A stretch of 5,036 nt of DNA from Vulcanimicrobiota bacterium (GTDB lineage: Bacteria; Vulcanimicrobiota; Vulcanimicrobiia; Vulcanimicrobiales; Vulcanimicrobiaceae): positions 13,660 to 18,695 of the forward strand of contig PKWF01000160.1 of NCBI GenBank assembly GCA_003133185.1, in the 5' to 3' direction. The position numbers and the translations under genes were made by a program. The notes under the pieces are model-generated. The model was not told where the DNA came from. It saw nothing but the letters and a program-made list of their open reading frames with translations, and did no database searches. Positions within the stretch are counted from its first letter, which is position 1. Each line of letters starts with the position of its first letter. This document shows, one piece after another, positions 1-4,918 of this stretch.

Positions 1-344
1 GACGAAACGAACGTGAGCCAAAGCAACAGAAATGGAGGCCAGGTCAGCGCGTCGTATCGGAGAGAACGCGCGAGCGTTATCGCCGCGCGCTGGGAGAGAT
101 AGCGCGAATAACCAAACCACGCGACGATTGCAAAGGCTGTGCCGGCGAGCGCACTCCCAATCAGGCCGGCTTCGCTTGCGGCGCCCTGCAGGCTGGGAAC
201 GAGAAGTGCATACCACCCGAAAAAGCCCAGCGTCAGCCCGGAAAGCGCAACGATGACCGGCGCCGGCCAGCCCGCAATCAAGAGATCGCCAAGCCGTAAA
301 GGGCGCGGATTCACCGAAGCAGAGAGATTGGTTCCCGCCGACAC
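1..344 (-). CDS. Polytopic membrane protein, N-terminal part (runs off the left edge)
   Basis: Reading the minus strand gives an open frame of 114 codons from GTG (344-342) to the edge, with codon use that favours G/C at the third position. A hydrophilic start (MSAGTNLSASVNPRPLRLGD) is followed by hydrophobic stretches: one from PAPVIVALSG through FFGWYALLV (about residues 27-49), one around GLIGSALAGTAFAIVAWFGY, and a third starting WPPFLLLWLTFVS at the edge. Between the second and third is a basic loop (SRYLSQRAAITLARSLRYD), which fits the positive-inside rule. This looks like the beginning of a multi-spanning inner-membrane protein. I do not recognise the family; a membrane glycosyltransferase or transporter is possible but unproven. 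The start is uncertain: GTG at 314-312 is an alternative and neither has a clear Shine-Dalgarno site. The gene is divergent from the frame at 398, with about 53 bp between starts. Confidence 0.6.
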   Translation of the reverse strand, partial: MSAGTNLSASVNPRPLRLGDLLIAGWPAPVIVALSGLTLGFFGWYALLVPSLQGAASEAGLIGSALAGTAFAIVAWFGYSRYLSQRAAITLARSLRYDALTWPPFLLLWLTFVS

Positions 345-397
345 GCCCAAACGTGTTTAACAGGAAATGAGCCGCTTCCCTTTGTAGGCCACTAACC

Positions 398-1198
398 ATG
401 GCTCGTACGACGGCACGGATGAATCGTCACGATTTGATCGTGGTTGGGGCCGGCTCCGGCGGTTACGCCGCAGCCCGCACGGCGCGGGACGTCGGCTGTG
501 ACGTCGCGCTGGTCGACCGCGGACCGCTCGGCGGTCTTTGCATTTTGCGCGGCTGCATGCCCAGCAAGGCCCTTCTGGCCTCGAGCGACGCTCTCGCCGA
601 CGCCCTTGGCGGCGCCAATGAGGACAGCTTCAACATGATCTCCGTCGACGGCGACATGTCGACCAACGATGCGGTCTACGCGTTCGCACCACGTTCGACC
701 CTTCGACAAGCTCAGGACAAGCCGAGCTCGGAGCAGGCCGTCCCCGAGGCGTTTGCGGGCGCGTTTAATGCAGTCGCGCTCGATTTGGCCAAGGCGATGG
801 TTGCCGACGGCGAGGGCGCGACCAAGAGGCTGGAAGTGCGCGTAACGCAAGCGCGCGACGTCGAACAGGCGCGCAGGATCGCGCGCGCGATCATCAATAG
901 CAACCTGGTGAAGACCGCCCTCTATGGGGAGGATCCGAACTGGGGACGCATCGTCGCGGCGGCGGGCGCGGCGCGCGCGCAACTCGACCCGCACCGCTGG
1001 TCGCTCTTCGCAAACGGCAAACCATGGGTCGGCGTGGGCGGCATCGAGCTGCTTTCGGAAGCCGAAGCGCACCGCGAGCTCGAGCCCGAGACGGTGTTGG
1101 TGGAGCTACGCCTCGGGTTGGGGCAGGCGCAAGCGACCGGCTGGGGCTGCGATCTATCGCGCGATTACGTGCGCATCAACGCGAACTATCGCACGTGA
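398..1198 (+). CDS. argJ: Chimeric ORF: flavoprotein N-terminus fused to C-terminal half of ArgJ (ornithine/glutamate N-acetyltransferase)
   Basis: The 266-aa frame joins two unrelated families. Residues 8-70 are the start of a dihydrolipoamide dehydrogenase/mercuric reductase-like enzyme: dinucleotide-binding GAGSGG (17-22) after a beta strand, D40 ending the second strand, and the redox-disulfide motif GGLCILRGCMPSK (45-57, C48/C53). From about residue 73 it is the ArgJ beta chain: EDSFNMISVDGDMSTND (75-91), DGEGATK (137-143), GEDPNWGRI (177-185) and the typical ending GCDLSRDYVRINANYRT (250-266). ArgJ transfers acetyl from N-acetylornithine to glutamate in arginine synthesis. It is normally about 400 aa and self-cleaves before a Thr in an ATML-type motif. 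That motif and the whole alpha chain are absent, and the flavoprotein lacks its NAD-binding and dimerisation domains, so neither activity is expected. The start may be ATG 398 or ATG 419, which begins a natural-looking MNRHDLIVVGAG; neither has a good Shine-Dalgarno site. The stop overlaps argD. Deletion fusion or assembly chimera are both possible. Confidence 0.88.
   Translation: MARTTARMNRHDLIVVGAGSGGYAAARTARDVGCDVALVDRGPLGGLCILRGCMPSKALLASSDALADALGGANEDSFNMISVDGDMSTNDAVYAFAPRSTLRQAQDKPSSEQAVPEAFAGAFNAVALDLAKAMVADGEGATKRLEVRVTQARDVEQARRIARAIINSNLVKTALYGEDPNWGRIVAAAGAARAQLDPHRWSLFANGKPWVGVGGIELLSEAEAHRELEPETVLVELRLGLGQAQATGWGCDLSRDYVRINANYRT
699..722. repeat. Short dispersed repeat (CTTCGACAAGCTCAGGACAA type) inserted in the argJ frame
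   Basis: The core CTTCGACAAGCTCAGGACAA (701-720) matches a short motif that I recall occurring many times in genomes of several phyla, inside and between genes. It is translated as LRQAQDKP on this strand and LSLSKG on the other. On the minus strand it carries a direct repeat, CTTGTC-CTGAG-CTTGTC. Here it encodes TLRQAQDKP (residues 101-109) in the variable loop between ArgJ YAFAP and EAFAGAFNAVALDLA, keeping the frame open. Only one copy is seen in this window, so its repetitive nature rests on recollection and not on evidence here. Confidence 0.6.
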
Positions 1199-2367
1199 CG
1201 CTGCTCGATACGTACAAGCGTGCGCCGGTAACGATCGTCGCCGGCGAAGGCTGCGAGCTGATCGACGACCGGGGGAACCGCTACCTCGATTGCATCGGCG
1301 GCATCGCGGTTTGCGCGCTGGGGCACGCGCACCCAGCGATCGCGCAAGCGATTGCGGCACAGGCGCAAACGCTGGTGCACGCCAGCAACCTCTATCATCA
1401 CGAGCCTTCGGAGCAACTTGCGCGCGAGCTCGTCACCCGCTCGGCGATGAGCGCGGTGTTCTTTTGTAACTCCGGCACCGAAGCCAACGAAGCGGCGATC
1501 AAGCTCGCGCGAAAATGGGCCTATCGGCGCGGGCAACGCGAGCGCAGCACGATTCTGGCCTGTACCGGCTCCTTTCACGGGCGCACGCTCGGCTCGCTCG
1601 CAGCGACGGACAATCCCGCATACCGGGAGGGCTTCGCGCCGCTTCCGGCCGGCTTTGCTTTTACGCCATTCAACGATGCGCGCGCGTTGGAGGCCGCGAT
1701 CGACGCGCACGTGGCGGGCTTTTTCGTCGAGCCCGTCCAAGGCGAGAGCGGCGTGAACTGCGCGACGGCGGAGTTCTTGCAGACCGCGCGCCGGCTTTGC
1801 GACGAGCGCGGCGCGCTCTTGATCTTCGACGAAGTCCAATGCGGGATGGGACGAACGGGAAGCCTGTTTGCCTTCGAGCAGTTCGGCGTGCGGCCGGACG
1901 TCGTGACGCTGGCCAAGGCTCTGGCGAACGGCCTGCCGATCGGTGCGATGCTCGCAAACGAGCGCGCCGCCGGCGGATTCGCACCGGGTGACCACGGCTC
2001 GACCTTCGGCGGGTCGCCGGTCCCGTGCGCCGCGGCGCTGGCGCACTTACGAGTTCGCGACGAGCTCGACTTGGACGCCCGCGTCCGGGAGCGCTCGGCG
2101 CAGCTCTTCGAAGGCCTCTCCGATCTGGCCCGTTCTCGGCCCGAGGTTCTTGGAGAACCGCGCGGGATGGGACTGCTTATCGGCCTGACCGTGCAGGCGC
2201 CCTATGAAGCCGGAGCGATCGTCGCAGCAGCGCGAGAGTGCGGTCTCTTGATTGGGAGCGCCGGCGGAAATAGCGTGCGGTTCGCGCCGCCGTTGATCAT
2301 TTCCGAAGAGGAAGTATCGCGCGCGGTATCGTTGCTCGGGATGACTCAGGTTGACATCCCAGGATAA
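1195..2367 (+). CDS. argD: Acetylornithine aminotransferase (class III, PLP-dependent)
   Basis: The 390-aa product has the normal length for ArgD, which transaminates N-acetylglutamate semialdehyde with glutamate to N-acetylornithine in the cytoplasm, using pyridoxal phosphate. Landmarks are YLDCIGGIAVCALGHAHP (30-47), the phosphate-binding SGTEANE (93-99), FHGRTLGSL (127-135), VEPVQGESG (178-186), IFDEVQCGMGRTG (210-222) with D212 for the pyridine nitrogen, the Schiff-base lysine K241 in TLAKALANGLPIGAM, and HGSTFGG (267-273). The GTG start at 1195 is chosen because it overlaps the ArgJ stop as GTGA and places the family N-terminus (MTLLDTYKRAPV) correctly; the in-frame ATG at 1024 lies inside argJ coding sequence and would add 57 unrelated residues. 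No separate Shine-Dalgarno site is evident, so translation is probably coupled to the upstream frame. Some ArgD enzymes also act on succinyl-diaminopimelate; sequence alone does not settle this. The last residues (GMTQVDIPG) are atypical but harmless. Confidence 0.95.
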   Translation: MTLLDTYKRAPVTIVAGEGCELIDDRGNRYLDCIGGIAVCALGHAHPAIAQAIAAQAQTLVHASNLYHHEPSEQLARELVTRSAMSAVFFCNSGTEANEAAIKLARKWAYRRGQRERSTILACTGSFHGRTLGSLAATDNPAYREGFAPLPAGFAFTPFNDARALEAAIDAHVAGFFVEPVQGESGVNCATAEFLQTARRLCDERGALLIFDEVQCGMGRTGSLFAFEQFGVRPDVVTLAKALANGLPIGAMLANERAAGGFAPGDHGSTFGGSPVPCAAALAHLRVRDELDLDARVRERSAQLFEGLSDLARSRPEVLGEPRGMGLLIGLTVQAPYEAGAIVAAARECGLLIGSAGGNSVRFAPPLIISEEEVSRAVSLLGMTQVDIPG

Positions 2368-2473
2368 ATTCAGGTTGAAGGGCGAAACTGGTTTGACTCG
2401 AACCGATTCGTGGTAACGATTACCCGTAAGTGAAAGGCTCAGTCCATTGCACTAGCTTACGTAAACGCAAGAA

Positions 2474-2513
2474 CAATCGAGGCTCGTTAACGCGGGCCTC
2501 GATTGCTTTTTAT
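2474..2513 (+). terminator. Rho-independent terminator
   Basis: A perfect 10-bp stem, CAATCGAGGC (2474-2483) with GCCTCGATTG (2496-2505), encloses a 12-nt loop and is followed at once by CTTTTTATT. This is a textbook intrinsic terminator on the plus strand. It would end the argJ-argD transcript, or a short transcript starting within the intergenic region, about 107 nt after the argD stop. Confidence 0.88.
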
Positions 2514-2547
2514 TGGGCAAGGCGTGGGCGCCGCTGGGCGGGCGAGA

Positions 2548-2561
2548 GGTCGCCGGCGACC
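2548..2561. promoter_or_regulatory. 14-bp perfect palindrome upstream of the propeller gene (candidate operator)
   Basis: GGTCGCCGGCGACC is a perfect, gapless palindrome lying 20 bp before the GTG at 2581, just upstream of the purine-rich AAAAGGA. Having no loop, it is better suited to a dimeric DNA-binding protein than to an RNA hairpin. GC-rich DNA produces such palindromes by chance more often than average DNA, and no promoter boxes are obvious nearby, so function is an inference. Confidence 0.3.
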
Positions 2562-2580
2562 AAAAGGACAAGGTTCGCGC

Positions 2581-3222
2581 GTGCATCATGTAACCGAAGC
2601 GCTGCGGCTGCCGTCGCCGGCGCCGCGTCCGCAGTCGCTCGCGTTCGACGGTGATAAACTCTGGATGGGATCGATCGATACGAATCGCCTCTACGCGCTC
2701 GATCCGCGCCAATGGACCGTTATCGAAGAAGAGAAGACGCCGGGTAAACCCTGGGGCATGACCGTCGTCGGCGACGAGATTCGCGTTATCTGCGGCGAAG
2801 GCGAGGAAGACGATCGCATCATCCGCCGTTTCGTTCCCGGGCACGGTTTCAAAACGCAGCACGCGATCGAATGTCCCGACAAGACCGGTTCGCAGCTTAG
2901 TTACGACGGAACGTGGCTCTACGTCAGTCAGTGGTACAATCGCCGGATTCTCGGCCTCGACGAACAGGGAAACATCGTGCGCGAGATCGAGCTGCCGCGT
3001 GGAATATGCGGTCAGTGTTACGTCGACGGAAATTTCTTTGTGGTGACGACCGACGACGAAGAGAGCGACGACTATTTCCTGGGCAAAATCGGTGCCGACG
3101 GCACGGGCGGCTTTACGGACCTCGCCCGCATTCCGTTTGCGGCTCGGGCACTCGCTTACGATGGCGCGCGGTTCTGGACGAACCATCGGGAAGCCAACGA
3201 AATCGTCGCTTTCGAGATGTAG
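2581..3222 (+). CDS. Cytoplasmic beta-propeller-like protein (SMP-30/YncE/glutamine cyclotransferase-like fold)
   Basis: The 213-aa product is built of repeated beta-sheet units with an aspartate-glycine turn: LAFDGDKLWMGSIDTNRLYALDP (20-42), GMTVVGDEIRVICG (59-72), LSYDGTWLYVSQWYNRRILGLD (106-127), CYVDGNFFVVTTDD (146-159) and LAYDGARFWTNHREANEIVAFEM (191-213). The pattern resembles YncE, SMP-30/gluconolactonase and Vgb-type propellers, which bind small ligands or act as lactonases or scaffolds, but I see no diagnostic catalytic set and assign no reaction. There is no signal peptide, so a cytoplasmic place is likely. The start is taken as GTG 2581, after AAAAGGACAAGG. The frame is open back to TTG 2503, but that codon sits inside the terminator stem and the extra residues are low-complexity (GRARGRRRPKG). 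GTG 2524 is a weaker alternative. The gene is followed 15 nt later by the GloVer lipoprotein gene, suggesting an operon. Confidence 0.75.
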   Translation: MHHVTEALRLPSPAPRPQSLAFDGDKLWMGSIDTNRLYALDPRQWTVIEEEKTPGKPWGMTVVGDEIRVICGEGEEDDRIIRRFVPGHGFKTQHAIECPDKTGSQLSYDGTWLYVSQWYNRRILGLDEQGNIVREIELPRGICGQCYVDGNFFVVTTDDEESDDYFLGKIGADGTGGFTDLARIPFAARALAYDGARFWTNHREANEIVAFEM

Positions 3223-3228
3223 AAGGGG
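3223..3228 (+). promoter_or_regulatory. Shine-Dalgarno site of the GloVer lipoprotein gene
   Basis: AAGGGG lies 9 nt before ATG 3238 and directly after the TAG of the upstream gene. It fixes the start of the lipoprotein and supports independent initiation on a shared transcript. Confidence 0.75.
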
Positions 3229-3237
3229 CTTATATTC

Positions 3238-4401
3238 ATGCGTTTGTTCGTAGCAATCATTTGCAGCGCGTTTCTCGCCGGTTGTGCGCGTGGCATGAGC
3301 TCCTTCTCGCCGCTACTTCCGTCGGCGTTGCCCGACGCCAACGGTTACGCGCTGCTCTATAGTTTCAAGTCGGGCGAGGATGGCGGCTTTCCGTACGCGA
3401 GCCTGACGCAATTGGACGGCACGCTGTACGGCACGACCTACGGCGGCGGTGGCGGCGACGAGTGGGGAACGGTCTTCAAGATTAGCACGACCGGCGAGGA
3501 GCACGTGCTGTACCGGTTCAAAGCCGGCGACGACGGCGCGCATCCATATGCGAGGTTGATCGCGGTCGACGGCAAGCTCTACGGAACGACCTATCAAGGC
3601 GGCACGGACGGTGCGGGGACCGTCTTCTCGGTGAGCACATCGGGCGTCGAGCACGTGCTGTACAGTTTTAAGGGCGGCAACGACGGTCAATATCCGTATG
3701 CGCAGCTGTTGAATGTGAACGGCACCCTCTACGGAACGACCGAACAAGGCGGAGCCCCGGGTTGGGGAGTCGTCTTTAAAATCAGCACGACCGGCGAGGA
3801 GCACGTGCTCTATAGCTTCAAAGCCGGCAAGGACGGCGCGCATCCCTACGCCGGGCTGATCGCCGTGGACGGCGTGCTGTATGGAACGACGTATCAAGGC
3901 GGCACCAGCGGTTCGGGAACCGTATTCAGAGTGAGCACGGCGGGCGCCGAGCACGTCGTCTACAGCTTCAAAGGTGGGTCCGACGGTCAATATCCGTACG
4001 CCCAATTGCTTCGCGTCAACCGGGTGCTGTACGGCACCACGTATCAAGGCGGAGTTTCACCAGGCTGGGGAGTCATCTTTAAAGTGAGCACGTTGGGTAA
4101 AGAGGAGGTGCTCTACCGGTTCAAAGCCGATAAGGACGGTGCACATCCATTCTTTGCGGGACTGATCGCGCAAAACGGCCTGCTGTATGGCACGACGTAT
4201 CAAGGCGGCTCGAACGGCGGGGGAACCGTCTTCTCGGAGAGCCCGTCCGGTGGCGACGATCACGTGCTCTACAGTTTCAAGAGCGGATCGGATGGTGAAT
4301 ATCCCTACGCCGGTTTAATAGCGCTCGACGGCGTGGTCTACGGCACGACTGAAGAGGGCGGCGCAAGCAGTGCGGGGACGGTTTTCAAGTTCTCGCTGTA
4401 G
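3238..4401 (+). CDS. Lipoprotein made of seven GloVer tandem repeats (TIGR03803-type, predicted propeller)
   Basis: The 387-aa product begins with a lipoprotein signal: hydrophobic MRLFVAIICSAFLAGC with lipobox LAGC, so C16 would be lipidated and the protein exported and membrane-anchored. A short linker (17-39) leads into seven repeats at residues 40-90, 91-140, 141-190, 191-240, 241-291, 292-343 and 344-387. Each follows LYSFKxGxDGxxPYAxLxxxDGxLYGTTxxGGxxGxGTVFxxSTxGxEHV. This is the GloVer repeat family, known mostly from secreted proteins of environmental bacteria and without an assigned biochemical role. Seven units of about 50 aa suggest a seven-bladed propeller (inference). The mature part has no cysteine after C16. 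Repeats alternate in detail: GWG/EWG tryptophans occur in units 1, 3 and 5, and DGAHP in units 2, 4 and 6. The last unit lacks the final STxGxEHV strand. A surface binding or adhesion role is plausible but not shown. Confidence 0.92.
   Translation: MRLFVAIICSAFLAGCARGMSSFSPLLPSALPDANGYALLYSFKSGEDGGFPYASLTQLDGTLYGTTYGGGGGDEWGTVFKISTTGEEHVLYRFKAGDDGAHPYARLIAVDGKLYGTTYQGGTDGAGTVFSVSTSGVEHVLYSFKGGNDGQYPYAQLLNVNGTLYGTTEQGGAPGWGVVFKISTTGEEHVLYSFKAGKDGAHPYAGLIAVDGVLYGTTYQGGTSGSGTVFRVSTAGAEHVVYSFKGGSDGQYPYAQLLRVNRVLYGTTYQGGVSPGWGVIFKVSTLGKEEVLYRFKADKDGAHPFFAGLIAQNGLLYGTTYQGGSNGGGTVFSESPSGGDDHVLYSFKSGSDGEYPYAGLIALDGVVYGTTEEGGASSAGTVFKFSL
3355..4398 (+). repeat. Seven tandem ~150-bp repeats, with a 300-bp two-unit higher-order period
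   Basis: Coding units lie at 3355-3507, 3508-3657, 3658-3807, 3808-3957, 3958-4110, 4111-4266 and 4267-4398. DNA similarity is strongest at a 300-bp offset: the segment from 3481 and that from 3781 are near-identical over about 60 bp, sharing CACGACCGGCGAGGAGCACG. The third copy of this phase, from about 4084, is shifted by one extra codon (SP in unit 5). Such repeats can recombine and can collapse in short-read assemblies. Confidence 0.85.
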
Positions 4402-4537
4402 TCTCGGTGCGCCTCGGGCGGCCGCGGCCCGGTTAAGCGGGCCTTAGAAAGGCCCAGCGACGGCATGGTTCCAATTCGCTCGAGTGAACCCTAGTCTCAC
4501 CATAACGCGAGCATCGCAGGGTGCGAAAGGAAGTATC
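4402..4537. other. Intergenic region before the small lipoprotein gene
   Basis: Besides the GC hairpin at 4426-4443, this 136-bp stretch holds a small inverted repeat, GGTTC (4467-4471) with GAACC (4486-4490), and the AAAGGAAG ribosome site (4526-4533). A CATAAC hexamer lies near 4500, but no -35 box fits it at normal spacing, so I call no promoter. Nothing else is recognisable. Confidence 0.4.
4426..4443 (+). terminator. Hairpin after the GloVer gene, possible weak terminator
   Basis: GGCCCG (4426-4431) and CGGGCC (4438-4443) form a 6-bp GC stem with loop GTTAAG, 25 bp after the GloVer stop. It is followed by TTAGAAAGG and not by a T-run, so it is a poor intrinsic terminator, though it could stall polymerase or protect the 3' end. 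Confidence 0.35.
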
Positions 4538-4918
4538 ATGGCTTGCATAGTTCGTCGCCTGGGGATCATCAGTTTGCTTGGTGCACTTGCGGCGTGCAGC
4601 TCAGGATCGTCGACCCCGTCAACGAGCAACGAGCCGAACCCGAGTTCGACGACGGTGACGCTGATGCTGAAGGGAGGCGGCCTTTACGACCAGCCCGTGA
4701 CGCTTTCCCACTCAATCGTCAACGGCGGACCCGGCGGCGTCATCCGCATATTGAGAACGAATCACGCGGGTCAGGTTACCTTTACGGGTCTGCCGTCGTC
4801 GGGGCAACTTTGCGTCTTCTCCTCCATGGTCGTCGGAGGCACCTTATATAAGGTCAGCCACTGCGCACAACCATTCCCGGCGAACTATGCGCTCAAGTAT
4901 GGCTCGAAGGTGCCGTAA
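4538..4918 (+). CDS. Small hypothetical lipoprotein with an Ig/CnaB-like beta domain
   Basis: The 126-aa product starts at ATG 4538, with AAAGGAAG four bases upstream as ribosome site. The frame is open further upstream, but only this start gives a proper signal peptide: MACIVRRLGIISLLGALAAC with two arginines, a hydrophobic core and lipobox LAAC, so C20 would be lipidated. A Ser/Thr/Pro/Asn-rich tether follows (21-39, SSGSSTPSTSNEPNPSST). The C-terminal ~85 residues look like a single beta-sandwich: TVTLMLKGGG, QPVTLSHSIV, IRILRTNHAGQVTFTGLPSSGQLCVF. The 'G-x-V-x-F-x-G-L-P' run resembles CnaB/carboxypeptidase-regulatory-like folds, which are often adhesive or structural. C92 and C109 could form a disulfide outside the cytoplasm. 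I do not recognise a named family. The last 26 bp overlap the end of tsaD on the opposite strand. Confidence 0.75.
   Translation: MACIVRRLGIISLLGALAACSSGSSTPSTSNEPNPSSTTVTLMLKGGGLYDQPVTLSHSIVNGGPGGVIRILRTNHAGQVTFTGLPSSGQLCVFSSMVVGGTLYKVSHCAQPFPANYALKYGSKVP

Larger units (their letters stand above)
2368..2580. other. Intergenic region between argD and the propeller gene
   Basis: This 213-bp stretch holds no credible gene. It contains a good -35-like TTGACT (2393-2398) without a convincing -10 box, a small inverted repeat GGTAACGATTACC (2412-2424), a bulged hairpin candidate (2426-2460), an 8-bp palindrome TTACGTAA (2457-2464), a strong terminator (2474-2513) and a 14-bp perfect palindrome (2548-2561). 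Its first part is clearly less GC-rich than the flanking genes. A small RNA ending at the terminator is possible but unproven. Confidence 0.55.

Noticed and set aside
32..360. Plus-strand frames at 32-256 and 139-360
   Set aside because: They are Arg/Ser/Pro-rich shadows; the minus strand of the same region encodes a coherent membrane protein with good codon use.
345..397. Divergent promoter between the membrane gene and the frame at 398
   Set aside because: A promoter is expected here, but the TTTAAC and TTGTAG hexamers are 20 bp apart and match consensus poorly, so I do not call one.
1024..1194. Upstream in-frame ATG extension of argD
   Set aside because: It lies wholly within the conserved ArgJ C-terminus in another frame; the GTG at 1195 gives the standard ArgD N-terminus and a coupling overlap.
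1186..2046. Long open frame on the minus strand opposite argD (286 codons)
   Set aside because: It is a shadow of argD in GC-rich DNA: arginine- and alanine-rich, no recognisable motifs, while the plus strand carries every ArgD landmark.
2385..2430. tRNA T-arm-like GGTTCGAGTC on the minus strand
   Set aside because: The five bases before TTCGAGT do not pair with those after it, and no acceptor, D or anticodon arms can be found; it is not a tRNA or a clear tRNA fragment.
2426..2500. Similarity of CCATTGCAC to a piece of the c-di-GMP-I riboswitch
   Set aside because: The conserved GEMM core and tetraloop-receptor elements are absent, and the position after argD with a terminator does not add support.
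2503..2580. Upstream extension of the propeller gene to TTG 2503
   Set aside because: TTG 2503 falls inside the terminator stem and the added residues are basic low-complexity sequence with no family similarity.
3313..4047. Long minus-strand frame opposite the GloVer repeats (244 codons)
   Set aside because: Its repetitive content simply mirrors the repeats of the plus-strand gene; no signal, ribosome site or family resemblance.
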